Below, one piece after another: positions 38,451 through 52,128 of a DNA stretch of 64,000 nt. The DNA lies in NCBI GenBank assembly GCA_024138025.1, contig JAMXBD010000113.1:806001-870000 (forward strand), in the 5' to 3' direction. Below the pieces are notes generated by a model. That model saw only the letters and a program-made list of their open reading frames with translations, was not told where the DNA came from and searched no databases. The stretch comes from Combretum micranthum. Its lineage: Eukaryota; Streptophyta; Magnoliopsida; Myrtales; Combretaceae. Within the stretch, counting starts at the first letter, position 1. The number at the start of each line of letters is the position of its first letter. A program made the position numbers and the translations under genes.

Positions 38451-39667
38451 TAATACTCAACGGAGTTTTTTTGCTCCAAGGTTGAGTATAAAATATTTGA
38501 AATCAATATATGAAAATATACAATACTCATTTTTTCTTGTTTCTTTGATTCTCTTGGGTATGGTAAATCCCCAATTGAGTTTCTTTGTTTCAAGGAACGA
38601 GTGAAATATTTGAAACTACCATTTGAGAATGTATGGTACCCATTTTCCCTTTGGTTCTCTATTTCTCTTGGGCACGGTCATCATAATTTCCTTTTAACCC
38701 TGATGAGAGGGTATAAATCTTTATCCCGTTTGCATTCCATATTGTCCAAACTTGTACTTGTGCATATAATTGAGTGTCTCAATGTATATGTGTGCTACTT
38801 AAACTTGCTTGTTATTGCTTGATGTATAGTTTGTGTCAAGTTATCTCAATGAGTTGTGATTTGCTCACTCCCTAACAGTTTTTATGTAGGAAAAATTTAT
38901 GATTGGAATGGACTAAGAATAAGTAGAGAATGTTCTTCTTCAAAGACGTCCTAGAAGATAGGAAGATGAACCTTAAATATGAACTTTATGTTTAGTATAT
39001 AAGTTAAGACTTTGTATTGTAATGTCACTTTTAGTATGCTGGAATGATTTGGAATGGAATAAATTGGATTGGAATGACAAATCCATTCCAATATTTAGAA
39101 GATTACATGGAATAGAATGGCTAAAAAGTATAATCGTTGGGAATGTACTTAGTAATAAATACAAAATACGAATACATGATAAGATAAAAAAGTAATTACA
39201 CTACATATAATTAATAAGGGTGAAATGGAATTGCGAAAGGCGGACTCGAATTCCCTTTCAAAGTCGGAATCGTCGATTTCAAGGAATTGCTGTTCCGACT
39301 TCTAAAAACACCTAAACATTGGGAAAGAGAATGGAAACTAAAACCGCGAATCCATTCTAATCCATTCCTATATGCCAAAATGTACCATAAAAGATAAACT
39401 TAAATTATGAATTAGATTGATTGCATAATTATTTGAGTTTGTATTGTATAGATAGTATCCAATCTTACTATTTAATAGGGGATACTGATTCTCTGTGGTT
39501 CTAGTGGACTAAGAGATATTGTACTTCCTTAATTATCGATATTAAAACTTGTGTAGTAAACATTAATTAGAGTTTTTCAATCTCTGATTTGCAAAACAGT
39601 TATCATATTATAGGTGCACATGTGATATGATAACTTTAGAATAATCATACTAAACTCCTAATAGGGT
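38451..39667. other. Spacer with a possible MITE at 39029-39380
   Basis: No gene seen. The segment 39029-39380 begins TTTTAGTATGCTGGAATG and ends CATTCCTATATGCCAAAA, an imperfect inverted repeat (13 of 18). Internal words GGAATGG and CCATTCC are abundant, as in small non-autonomous DNA transposons. No target duplication could be confirmed. Confidence 0.4.
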
Positions 39668-40803
39668 CGTGATTGCAACTACTTTTAACCATGTATATTT
39701 GCTCAAACATATGCTTTCTTAGTCTATATACATGAAATCTAACACTAAATTCGTTCATGCTTGAATATGGATCACAAGTTTCTCAAGTCCAATCCAACGC
39801 ATCAACTGCATGGGTTAACCCATTATGCTAATGCCCAACTTATGATGATAGAGTATAAAGCCTTGCCAGGGCACTCTTCATTGTAGCTCGAGGTACCAAT
39901 TGACCACTATTGCATCTAAACTGGATCCGATCCGGTATCACTTGGCATTATCTCCTTACTCGGGTTTGGCATGAGTGAACGTGGATTAGTGGACTCACCC
40001 CACATCTACTGTAATTGTCACCAATATCCCACTCACCCATGATCTCATAACGTACTGAACCACTAGGGATTCTCTCGCTATGAATATCTCCTCCCACTCC
40101 ATCGGAAGGGTAATGTTGTCTAGACTCTCTCTCTCTCATACTTAGCATCTATACCCACTAAGCGTGTTCAACCTTGGAATGTCACTAAGGGTGTTCTGTT
40201 TTGTAAGTTTTATACACATAGAGGTCTAGCCTATTGATTTCATTTATAGTCTCCACCAGATTAGAACTTGCGGCAGATATGTATAGTAGGAATAAAAAAA
40301 AAAAAAATCAAGTACACATAATTATATTCAAGAAAGCAATAATTCCATTGAAAAAGAAACAAACGTCTATCACATTGTTCTCTATGAATTCATCAAGCAG
40401 TGGTATCAAAGATTTACTTCTTATGAAACATAATCATGAAATCAAAAGAAAGAGTAAAATCTAAACAATCCATTATTAATTGAAAAAAAAATTAGACTCT
40501 AAATATTGGCTAAAAGGATGTTGTTCTCTTCTTGCTTTTACTCTCTCCTCAAGATGGCTCCTTTTCTTGTTACCCGACTCTTTGACTCCTTTTCATGTGT
40601 GTGTGTTGCTGTTGTTGGTGGTGGTAGGTGGGGGGAAAATAGGGTAGCATTACAATACTCAAGGAAGCCCACAACTTGGGTACATGGTCATGTTTCTAGG
40701 TGTGTTCTTCTCAAAGAAAAATAAATTGAAAGCATTATTTTCTTATGGTGCATGGGTCATGTTACAGGTGGTTATCCATCGATAGAGTAATGGGCCTGCA
40801 ATC

Positions 40804-43623
40804 TAAAAAATGTGTATTTTCTACACATTTATCCTAGAAGCATATCACATTTTCATGCATACTTTTGTGATTTTAAAGTAAATTTCTGCTAAGAATAGAT
40901 ATATTACATGATCTTTTGGTTAATTGTGTAAAAATGTGCAAAATCTGTTGAAAGAGACCAAAATGTTGCAATAATTATCATGTTAGAACCATTAGTGTTA
41001 GGGTATAGGTCTGTTATAATTGTGTGGATAATCAGAACTCTTGAACTATTAATGGCCAGTGCTATCTAAGTTTCTTTTAGTTGTAATTACAACAGGTGCA
41101 AGCATCTCAACAACAGAGCAGAGTTCAAGTAGCAGACTTGATTAGTAAATGGACGGACCAAGTAATGCGGAGCAGCTATTTCACCGACTTGTTCTTGTGC
41201 CGATCAACAACTCACACACCAGATCCAAGCAGCCCAACTCCAGCCAACCAGGATAACAAACTGAGCTGCCGAACATTGTGCCATGAACAAGCATCGACCA
41301 GATCACGTCGAGCATGAGCAACAATATCATTGATCAATCTGAGCGACTCAAAGGAAGTACCGACCTCCCAAGCATCTCGAGCACCAAGCTGTTACATTGA
41401 CTGAATATCTCACTGCAGTAGAGATCTGAAATCCTAGCAGTTCATGCTCGAGCTGCTGTGAATCTAAGCAATCACTGTGATCGGAACAGAAGCCATACTG
41501 ACCTGCCCTTTAACTATCAAGTAGCACTTAGTTGAGCTCACAACACTAATCCGAGCATTGAAGCTGACCAGAATTGAAGAAATCTGATCCACTGTACTGA
41601 ATTGACCTGCTATTGCATCCACACCAAGCTCCATCCCTAACAGACCCCGAGCGCTTATGGAGCTCCACGAGATCCTACCGAGCGATCAAATGAAAAACTT
41701 GCTGACCTAATCTACAGCAAGCAACCAATGCGCACATCAACTAGAATTGAAGAACTCAAGCTGCTGCACGTGTCATACCAAGCTCACAACTGAATTCATC
41801 TTCGAGCACCTTTGACCCATGCTTCCAAGCAGCAGCAAGTTAGTGCAGAAATTGCAATATCGAGCTCCCTTGTCCAAACAGAAACCGAGCCGCTGCTATA
41901 ATACGAGACAAATGCCGAGCAGCAGCGGCTGGTAAACACCGACCTGTTCTCGACCAAGCGTCAAACAATCTTGCACTGACCAGTAGCAGAACAGACGTGT
42001 TGGAAACTTGTGGCGTGTAGCTTGATCCAAATTGACGAGCGCAAGCACCCCAAAGTGAGCAACAGTCTGGTTTCATCCAATTCCAGCACTAGGCTGACTT
42101 GTTTGATCCAACTTCAATGAGCTCCAAGCTCGAACAAAGCCACTTGATCAAGCATGGAGTCCCACCGAGCTGCTGTAGCATATCAAGCCGACATCGAGCT
42201 ACTTCAAACAGCAACAATCCCGACCTGTTCCAAGTCAACAAACACCAAGCTTGAGCTCATCCAACTGAACTAAGTTGAATTGTGCAGAACCTACTCCAGC
42301 ATAGCCTTATTTTGTTTTTGATGTTTTGCTTGTAAATATCCAGTAGTTTTTAACTAAGGGGTCCACTCCACCTCATCATATACACACATGTTTCCACTAC
42401 ACTATACACGGCCACAGAGAATCTAAACTCCATTCACTATAAATACCTACCCATTGTCTCTTGCATAGAAATCATCGAATATCCATTTTTTCCTTCCATC
42501 ACATGATTCATTCCATCACCTTCCATATTCCACAATTCCTTCTATAAGCTAGAATCCATCCTTCTTTCTCCATCATTTCACATTCCATTTTCCATTTTTA
42601 ATTCATCCATCTCACCTCATTTCACTTGACCTCATCTCACTCAACCTCAACTTCTGGCATTATTCATTACGAACTTTTATAATGGAGTTAGACCCAGAAT
42701 CATTAGGAAGACAATCCTAATATTTCAGTTGTCTTCTCTCCATTATCTTTTGTTATGGATTGTGCTTAGAATTTTTTCATGAATGGAAGTATATTTTTTA
42801 GTATGAGCTAATTTGTCTAAGTGGGATTATGTGATTGGTTAATAGATTTCTTAAGTAGTTGATTTGTTCTTGTAATGGGTTTTGTTAAATTGGAATTTTG
42901 ATTATTTCTATTTTAATGTTCATGAGATAAAAAATCTGTCTATGGATTTTCTTATGAATTAGGATTTGAGCTACTCAAAAGGAATTTGATGATTCGATTG
43001 AAATAGGAAATAAGATTTCAAATTGACATGGACACATGCTATTTTGGTTTAAATATTAGAATTCTTGTTCTTAATGCAATTGAAGTTGTGGTTTATTGAC
43101 ATGAACACAGCTTGAATCATAAATTCAATTAGAGTGACATTATTTGTGAGAGAAATGAGTTATTTAGCTAGTGCTTATAGATAGATTACTCGAAAGGGAT
43201 ATCTATGCTATAATTAGAATTTTGCAACCTAAAAGGAAGGTAAATTCTTGTGAATTTAATCACAATCCAATTGAATAAATACGATTATAATTACAAGGTA
43301 ATGAAAGGAAATCCTATTTTTACCATTACATAACACCATACTTGTGATTTGAAAGAGTTCAAGAGTTCTTCCAATGCTCAATAGTACTTAATGTTAAAAT
43401 TAGTTATAATTTTTAGCAGTAGAAATAGATCATTTAGTTTAGCTCAAAAATCATAGATCATTTTGCTTAATGTAGAGGAGGTCATTGCATTTTAGTACTT
43501 AGTCAATTAGCTCCCTATGGATGACGACCTGGTTCTCACCAATTTTATTACTACACATGCATCCGGTATGCTTGTCGGTAGTTTCATGCTTTAAAAAGAG
43601 TTTTAACATAACAGTGTGATTCA
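40804..43623 (+). mobile_element. 2.82-kb solo LTR (Tat/Athila-like)
   Basis: The exact 5-bp duplication CAATC flanks it (40799-40803 and 43624-43628). The right copy of the host repeat has a single CAATC at the same place (about 61158). The ends are TAAAAAATGTG and GTGATTCA, the first base pair being one step from TG. The 3' part has CTCCCTATGGATGACGACCT and CTTGTCGGTA, a layout common at the ends of Tat/Athila LTRs. A GC-richer segment at 41100-42290 is full of GAGCT, CCAAGC and CGAGC words. No protein domain is seen. Confidence 0.8.
42438..42447 (+). promoter_or_regulatory. LTR TATA box
   Basis: CTATAAATAC followed by a pyrimidine-rich leader; probable promoter of the 2.82-kb solo LTR and the basis for its plus orientation. 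Confidence 0.5.
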
Positions 43624-45415
43624 CAATCACAAAAATCAGTTAGTGGTATGCCGAATGGTTATTCGACATGGCAACTTTAGTTCTTAAATTAGCAGTGGGC
43701 TTGAGAGCATAAACAATATAGAAATGGTGGAAATAGTAACATTGAGTCCCTCACCTTTGAGGATATGAGTCTATTTATAGCTTTGGTCATATCCCAACTA
43801 GGAGCCTAATGAAATCATGCTCCATGTCAACTAAAGCCTATAAGGAGGTAGGTGACCATGGACTTAAGCTGGTCTTCATATTGAGTAGAGGCAGCCGTTC
43901 TAGGAGTTGTTCCTCGAGGACGTTAGAGTAAGGAGTAAAGATGTGGTCTTCAGTTTATGTAGTTGGGAAAGGGTCTAAAGTGTTCCCCATGTAACCAATG
44001 TCCTTATAGGATCGAGGCTCTTTTTGAAGCTTTGGCTAAAGGTTGTAGCTCTTGTGCAAGGGGGATCTCTTGAGCTTGGGGGAGCAAAGGATCCTTCGAC
44101 CCAAGTACTCAAGAGGTGTTTATGGGTTTTCGGATCATAAGGAGGATATAGAACTTGTAGGCTATGTTAGATATTCTCTATTAAAGAAACCTTTTATACA
44201 AGTGTGTTTTTACCCATATATCTCTTTAATTTGTAAAGTTCTTCATGTTTAATGCACGGTGGCAATTACAAGTGTATTTTAGGGGTATGTACTTCATTCA
44301 TGCGTTAAACTATTTTTAAATATACTGCAAAACACATGAAACCTAATTAAAATTTTCTAAATATACTCTAGAAATCCTAAAATTAAAATATTATGCAATT
44401 AAGTGTTTTTTTACCTACATATCTCTTTAATCTCCAAAGTCCTTCATGTTCAATGTAAGATGGTAATTGCAAGTGTATTCATGGGGTATGTACTTCGTTC
44501 ATGCTTCAAACTATCTCTAAGTAAACTTCAAAACACAGAAACTTCATTGAAATTTTCTGAATATGCTTTAGAACTCCTACAATTAAAATATTATGCAATT
44601 AAGTGAAAAACAATTAAGTAAAACACCCTTAAAACACTAAAGAGAAATGTCCAATTCAACTTATAAAATGGGTACATATAAGTTCTACCACTCCACCATA
44701 ATAGTCACACCTCAATAAGGCTTAAGAAAAGCTTAGCAAGGGACAAGCTCCTTTTAAGCAACCTTAGCTCTATAAAAGCTTACACTTCCTTTAAAGAAAG
44801 GTAAAAAACTCAAGCAAATCTCATCTTGAAATTGCAAGGCTCAAAAGCAATTGCACAAAGTGAGGCTCTTGTCCCTTTGAGCAAAAGATAGGTAAAGATA
44901 GAGTACATTATTGAAATACCCTAAACCTTCACATATATTAGAAATTGGGTTTAGATAGATTTGAATGAATTAAATTAATTATAGGATATATATAGACAAG
45001 TTGACAAAGTTAGATTAGTAATTAATTACATGAAATTTGAGATTTCAATTTCTAAAATATCCTAAACATGTTTCTAAATTGTTTAGAGGATTCCAAAACT
45101 CTTGATTTGTATCGTAAACAATAATTCCTAAATCTCAATAAAATTTGAGTTCATTTGTTTGTCTAAAAATATCAGTTCTTAAAGTCGAACTCAAATTAAA
45201 TATCTTTTATGCCAAAATAAATTTCTAAATTAAGTTCTTATTTTAAGGTCTTAATTTCTGACCTATCGGTTCTAAAATCATCTTTTAAATACTTCTGAAA
45301 CTATAGATATTGATCTGATAGTTCTAAACTTATACCTAAATTCTAAAATATCCTAAAATTTATCCTTATCTTTCCTTTTTATTTCTTTTCATTTCCCTGC
45401 GTTTTACTTTCTTAT

Positions 45416-45420
<5 letters not shown>

Positions 45421-45459
<39 letters not shown>

Positions 45460-45510
45460 CTTCTTCTTTCCCCGTATCTTTTTCTTCTTCTTCTTCTTCT
45501 TCTTCTTCTT
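45421..45510. repeat. Microsatellites (CT)n and (CTT)n
   Basis: (CT)17 at 45421-45454 and about nine CTT units ending at 45510, in the 5' third of the large solo LTR. The sister LTR at 63205 has a shorter pyrimidine-rich tract at the same place (about 63690-63770). Confidence 0.92.
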
Positions 45511-45983
45511 CATTTCATTTTCTCTTCTCTCTTTCTTCACTTTATCTCACCACAAATCAAATTCAACAAAGCTAAAGGAGAAATCAAAGTTAGGAATAAA
45601 GATAGAAGAAGAAATTATATGTTTCTCCAAAAGCTAAGTTTTCTATTTCAAGTTATCTTTGTTTTACTTATTGTTTAAGTTAATAATTGATGAATTCATG
45701 TTGATTTGGGATGAGAGTGCTGTTTATGTATATATTTGTTGAAGTTATGGTTGTTGGAAGTTGGGTTTGAGATTGAGGATGATGAATAGTGATTTAGGGT
45801 TGTTAGTGTTTGAAGTGGGTTATATGTTGTTTGATGTGTTGAATATGGATGATTGATGTTGAGGAGTTCATATATCAAGTTTAGGAAGCTTAGAAAGTGA
45901 TTTGGAGAAGTTTGAAAGTGTTAAAATGTTTTGCAAAACTTAAGTTTCAAAAACAAGCTTATGTCAAAAGCGTGTTCTGTCAC

Positions 45984-46350
45984 GTGCGCCGGCATCTGGT
46001 ACTTCAATGCTACCAGCATTGAGCCCAATGTTGAAGTGATCAGAATGCCAATTCCTTAACACCGCCAGAAATGCCACCAGCGTTTGCATAAATTTTACCG
46101 ACATTGAAGGTTAAACCAAAGTGCTCAGAAGCAAATTTTTTAACAATGCCGGCATTTGCAATAATTTTTACCGGTGTTGCCTTTAAAAACTGAACACCGA
46201 CATTTTGAGTATCAACGTTGCCGATGTAGGTTTGAAGCCTAAACTTCACAGAGTTCAAATTTTTAACACCAGCATCCAACGCCACCGGCGTAGACTTCAG
46301 CACCGCCAGCGTTGGTGCATTGAACGCTGGACTTTTGCCGGCATATCCCT
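45984..46350. repeat. Motif cassette of CCGGCGTT/CCGGCATT words
   Basis: Words of the type ACCGGCGTTG, GCCGGCATTTG, ACCAGCGTT and their complements recur about every 20-40 bases in both orientations, with higher GC than the flanks. It lies about 1.1 kb into the solo LTR. The minus-strand frame 46040-46303 is a by-product of this. Confidence 0.7.
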
Positions 46351-49208
46351 TATTTCAAATTTAATTTCTAAAATCATCTTCAAATCTTTTCCAAAGCTTG
46401 AAATATGATAATGTATGCATGAAGTTGACCTTGTATGATGATTTATATTTTATGTAAGTTGATTGATATAATTAAACATGAGATAAGTAGATTTATAGAT
46501 TTAAGAAATAGTTAAATTAAGTATAGAAGTTAGATATAAAATGAACTTAGCTAACAACTTAAGTTCAACTTGATTAAATAAACTTGAATGAGTTAAAATG
46601 AATTAGATTGAGTTAGTTTAACCATCATTGACTTAGTTTTTGAACTAAATGATTAAGGTTAATTAATTTGGCTAAGTTTAAGTTAAGGTGAGCTTAAGTT
46701 GACATAGAACCTACATGTATAATGAATTAGTAATGAATCTAAGTTCAACTTGACTAAATGAGCTTGAATTAGCTAAAAGGAATTAGAATACTTAAGTTAA
46801 TCAACTTGAACTAGTTTTAGATTAAATGATTAACTCTAAACAATTTGACTAAGGTTAAGCTAAAATGGATTAATAGCTAATAATTAGCTTAGATGAATGA
46901 ATTAGGATGATCTTTGAATAATATGGGAATATGTTGTTTCAAATGTTTATTTGCTTTGAATATGAATGCTTTTATGTATGAATGCTTTATATATGTTATG
47001 TTTTGTGATAAGAAACTATAATTAAAGTGAAAAGAATTACTTTGACAGACAAAGGAGAATTGTCCATATTTTGGCAGAGCAATATTCGCAGCCATAGTGG
47101 GGTTCCACATTAGTGTCTGATCAAATAGGGTTAATAAAAGTTTGAGAAATTGGATGATTAGTTTAGTTAGTTTCTTACAAGAGTTCTTTCCTTAACAGAA
47201 GTGGATATCTGATTTATCTTCTGGATTATCTTATGAAATTCCTTCCAAGGCTCTGTTTGGATTTCATATTCAAGGTACGCAGTAACTTGCATGTTGGATG
47301 TTAAGATGGGCATCTAATATGGATCAAGAACTTAAACTCGGCTTAATAATTGATGAGTGTTGGTTGTGCTTTACGTCATTGAATCCGGAACTGAGAAGCG
47401 ATAACCTTGTCATGATGCAATGGCACAGTAGTTAGGCACTTAGCCCAATCTTTGTCATGATGCAATGACTCGAATCTATGATGCAATGATTCACCATGAT
47501 GCAATGGTGGTTTCTTTTATTGGCTAAGTGGGTAGCTAATAGGGTTAACTGTATCGGTATATTCTTTACTTAGGCTTGGGAGGAAATAATACGTTTTAGT
47601 TCACTAGTATAGGACCGTTGAGCTAATTGATGTTATAGACTGAGATAAGTGTAGTGTATAAAAGAGTGAGAACCCTAGATGATGCTATTAATATTCTTTC
47701 TCGGTTAGATATAGGAGATACAGATATCCGGTCTATCTATATCAACTCCCTGAGCAGCTACTATTACTTAGGGCCCCCAGATTCTCATTGGCTTGTTCTG
47801 GAGTGTGAGTGCTCCATTGTTGATTTGTTTATTTTAATGGAAAGATAATAACTTTTGGATTGATGCATTGCAATTAGTTAAGCTCGCGTGCCACTCTGTG
47901 TGTAATTGTGTTACTGTGTACTGAGCTTTGGCTCATTCTTGTTGTTATTATTCTTTTTATAGGTTTTATTGTTGATAAAGATGATGCTGATAAAGTTGAT
48001 GATGATGAGTGCTTGTTGATGTTGTTGATGTTGGTGATGATGGATGATGAGACGATGATATGATGATGTTGTTGCTATTGATGATGCTTGACTCGGGTTT
48101 TGAGCACTTGTAATGATTTGGAGAGAATTTGTGGATGAGTGAAGTGAGTAGGAGCGTGGATGTAGTGAATTATTTTATTTCTTTTTGTTTTGTATTAGTG
48201 AGAGCTGGATTTATGATTTAAACTTATTATATTCTTTAAAGGGCATAGTAGAGCCCATGTTTTGTAATTTAACTTTTGCAAAGTTTTGTTTAATCTAATA
48301 ATTCTTCACTTGAGAAGAGTGGAAGTTTTGAAACGTCTTTATTTCTAAATTGTTTTATAAAATTTATTTCCATTGCTAAATCCAGTTGTTGCCAAAATCT
48401 AACTAAACGATTTCATAATCTAAAATCGGATAGCAATGTTCAACATAAACATCTTCTTTTGAGACAACCTTACGTATAATTCATGAGAGTTATACGTGGT
48501 TGGGGACTTGGTGTGTTTAATTTGAGAATTTAGCATGGTTTTTACAATTATATTGGAAAAAGTTTTCACAAAGTCTCTTCTAAAGAGAGAGAAAGATAAA
48601 AGTAACTCTGCTCCTAACTTGCAAAGCTTGAGTCTAGCTACAAAAAAGATGATAATAATTAAATAAATAACTAAATAAAGATCTCCCATCAACCACGAAG
48701 TCCTTATAAATAAAACTAGGGGCCCAACTTAACCTTCTTAGTAATGATCGGTGCAATCTAATAAATAATTTAACACTGTCCAAACATGGACCACCTAGAG
48801 CCTACATGAGATGTTAACTCAAAATAAGATGAGCTTTGCTTTTCTTCTAGATAATTAGCAAGCTTGCTCGACTTTGCACTCATCCTTTAATTTAGCTTAG
48901 GGGCTCAATGCTCCTTCTAATTACAGCATGTACCTATGCCCACATTTGAAGGCTAGGCATGGTAAATGGATCATGTTATGCCATTCGTACTAAATTTTGC
49001 GTGCTTTGTGTGCCGTGTGCTTTCGTTTGCTCAGTCCATTTGTGCCCGCATGTCTTGTGTGCTATGCTTTATGTGCTTTTTTATTTTTTTTTTGCGTGCT
49101 GTGTCGCATGCCTCTGTGTGCTGTCTTACGTGCCTTTAATTGGGTCTGGTTTCACATAGTTTGTACGATTTTTAGTTTATTTGTTTTTCCAATGGGTTTT
49201 TGGTTTTT

Positions 49209-49914
49209 CTAAAATTATATTATTTATAGACACATCTTAATAATCGAAATATGGTATGACCAATTTTATTTCATTCTCATAAATAATACATATTTAAATA
49301 ATAAATTTTGAGGTTTTTACTTAAAAGAAACTGTAAAATGACTTGGTTTGGCACCTCTTCATTGAGTTGAATCGGAAATCAAACTGTTTTGAAAGAAAAA
49401 CCAAAATTTCGATGTGGTTGGATTGGCTTCTTCTTCTTCTTTATTTTATTTTATTTTTGGTCTTGGGGTGGGGGGTAGAGTGGGGTGCGGGTGGTTGGGA
49501 AGAGGACACACTAATTGTCACGTTGGCTTGTTCCTGTTTGGACATCAAGTTAAATTTCACTCGTCATCACATGATCTTTATGATATTAAATCGTGTTCTT
49601 TGATTGTAGCTCACACCATATAACAATTTATAAATGTAGATCATCGATTCATTATGATGATATATCTAATATATATAACAGCTATGCGTATTTCAAATAG
49701 AAAAGTAACATCCATGTACGAAATGTTTTGATCTAGTTTTTATAATTTTTGTATATATGTTGATGTTACAAAGTGTCGGCAATTTGACCGATACCCAATT
49801 TTTTAATGTAGTGGGGCATTGCAAATAATGCAAAACTAGTACCCTACTGCGCAGTACAGATATAAAGATGCCACAGCACGAGTGTTGCCACCCAATCAAC
49901 TTTTGTCACAAACA
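49209..49914. other. 5' flank of alpha-glucosidase copy 2
   Basis: No gene seen. A G-rich stretch (GGGGTGGGGGG) lies at about 49464-49480. TATAAAG at 49861-49867, about 50 bases before the ATG, is a possible TATA box with a short leader. The left copy of the dispersed repeat ends only about 0.7 kb upstream of the start codon. Confidence 0.4.
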
Positions 49915-50158
49915 ATGGACAAAACAAAGAACAACTTGGTACATCGTCAACATCAGCTTCGGTTTGTGCTTTTTGCTTTTTATGTTTTATGTTTGAATTG
50001 TCTGCTTGGTTTGTCACACGGAATGGAAGTTGGGTATGGATATAGAATTGGTTCTGCTGCTATCGATTCATCAGGGAAGTCACTGAGTGCCCGCCTTCAT
50101 CTCATCAGTGGTCCTCCATTTATGGACCTGATATTAAGACTCTCCATCTTGTTGCTAG
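49915..50158 (+). CDS. Copy 2 exon 1: signal peptide and N-terminus
   Basis: I chose the ATG at 49915 because it is directly followed by a basic-then-hydrophobic leader and then VGYGYRIGSAAIDSSGKSL, the conserved start of the mature enzyme. An upstream in-frame ATG at 49882 would add 11 residues. Near 50120 the frame slips by one base, so YGPDIKTLHLVA is out of frame with the start. Donor: GCTAG/GTAATC. Confidence 0.8.
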
Positions 50159-50244
50159 GTAATCATTCTTATTGGTCCTGTCTTGTTTGGTCAATATGTG
50201 CAACTTTGGTTTCAATATGAACTGATTCCTTGTGGATTTGGTAG

Positions 50245-50952
50245 CTTTGAAACAGATGAACGTTTGAGAGTTCGAATTACTGATTCCGAAAAGCAAAGAT
50301 GGGAAGTACCAGAAGACATAATTCTGCGACAAAGGGGCTCTCCTAACCGTTCTCTTCCGGAAAACCAGACATCCTCCCTGCCTCCAGATCTTTTTGTCTC
50401 CTCTCCCAGCTCAGATCTCATCTTCACCCTTCACAACACCAATCCCGTTGGATTTTCGGTCACACGGCGTTCATCCGGTGATGTTCGTTTTCAATACTTC
50501 ACCAGACAAGTCTAATCCGGGCACTTTCTTGATTTTCAAGGACCAATATATCCAACTTTCCTCAGCACTCCCTCAAAATAGGTCATCTCTTTATGGATTA
50601 GGCGAGCATACAAAGAGCACCTTCAAGCTAGAGCACGATGCCTTGTTGACATTATGGAATGCAGACATACTAAGCAAAAATCTTGATGTTAATCTTTATG
50701 GCTCTCATCCATTTTACATGGACCTCAGATCTCCTTCAGCTGATGGCCGAGTTAAGGCAGGCACAGCCCATGGTGTCTTGCTACTTAATAGCAATGGCAT
50801 GGATATTGAGTACACCGGTGACAGGCTTACTTACAAGGTTATTGGCGGCATTATAGATTTGTACTTATTCATTGGACCCTCGCCTGAGTTGGTTATGCAG
50901 CAATATACTGAGCTTATTGGCCGGCCTACCCCAATGCCGTATTGGTCTTTTG
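50245..50952 (+). CDS. Copy 2 exon 2: N-terminal beta-sandwich region
   Basis: Begins in the Ser codon of [10 protein letters not shown] and runs to PMPYWSF. It contains [41 protein letters not shown] and [12 protein letters not shown]. One extra base near 50490, in a T run after GATGTTCG, puts SSGDV and [10 protein letters not shown] in different frames. Confidence 0.85.
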
Positions 50953-51159
50953 GTATGTTTTGCTAGTCCCCTGATAAATTGTTTTATTAACGTTCGTAAT
51001 GATTTGGCATGAATGTGCTTGTTTTGGCAGGGAGAAAAGCTATGGTTTTATACAGTTACACTGCTTTTTCATTATTGCTGGAGTATATATTGTCATATTG
51101 ATGAACTTGCCAAACATCACCTGCAAAAAAATCTATATTCTGCTCTACTTTACTTTCAG

Positions 51160-51390
51160 GTTTCCATCAATGCCGTTATGGTTACAAGAATGTTTCTGAT
51201 CTCAAGGGCGTGGTTGCTGGATATGCAAATGCCAGTATTCCCCTAGAAGTGATGTGGACAGATATTGATTACATGGATGGGTATAAGGATTTCACTCTCG
51301 ATCCTGTGAACTTTCCATTGGACAAGATGAGCCGATTTGTCAGTAGCCTTCACAGGAATGGTCAAAAATATGTGCTTATATTGGATCCTG
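51160..51390 (+). CDS. Copy 2 exon 3: catalytic barrel, WTDIDYMD motif
   Basis: Intact 231-base exon encoding [44 protein letters not shown] and YVLILDPG. Same length and phase as copy 1 exon 3. Confidence 0.9.
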
Positions 51391-51466
51391 GTACGATTCA
51401 AAGCAGAGCACTCCCAATTTCAACCATTAATCAGACTAAATCTCCTTCGCTTGGCTTTGTTTACAG

Positions 51467-52128
<662 letters not shown>

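Larger units (their letters stand above)
44912..48546 (+). mobile_element. 3.6-kb solo LTR of the TGAAATA family
   Basis: The exact 5-bp duplication ATTAT flanks it (44907-44911 and 48547-48551), matching the single ATTAC at the equivalent point of the right repeat copy. It starts TGAAATACCC and ends TTTTTACA. Related members are 56915-59585 (opposite strand) and 63205-64000. A conserved box at about 47650-47850 (ATATCAACTCCCTGAGCAGC) reappears reversed at about 57520-57680. A second LTR or coding interior is absent. The small frames (for example 46040-46303, 47654-47848) are not genes. Confidence 0.8.
39668..49208 (+). repeat. Dispersed 3.1-kb repeat, left copy, split by two solo LTRs
   Basis: Homologous in the same order and orientation to 59940-63088. 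Matching pieces are 39668-40803 (the AAACATATG..TTCTTA start; the TGAACCAC..GG.ATTC.CTCG.TATGAATATCTCC segment; the TCAAGTACACATAATTA segment), 43624-44911 (AAAATCAGTTAGTG; the cold-box of paired TTCATGTT.AATG.A repeats at 44240 and 44450) and 48552-49208 (AAAAAGTTTTCACAAA; GGCATGGTAAATGGATC). Function is unknown; the outer edges are fuzzy and may extend a little further. It contains no gene I can support. Confidence 0.75.

Noticed and set aside
46040..46303. 87-residue minus-strand frame in the large solo LTR
   Set aside because: Produced by the CCGGCGTT-type repeat cassette inside an LTR with confirmed ends; no start context or conservation in the sister LTRs.
48959..49212. Overlapping Cys/Leu-rich frames, also present at about 62796-63091
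   Set aside because: Both lie in the dispersed repeat and reflect its TGTGTGCC and TTTGTGT words; frame and length are not conserved between the two copies.
50120..50427. Minus-strand open frames over copy 2 exon 2
   Set aside because: Antisense shadows of the glucosidase exon, with no recognisable domain.
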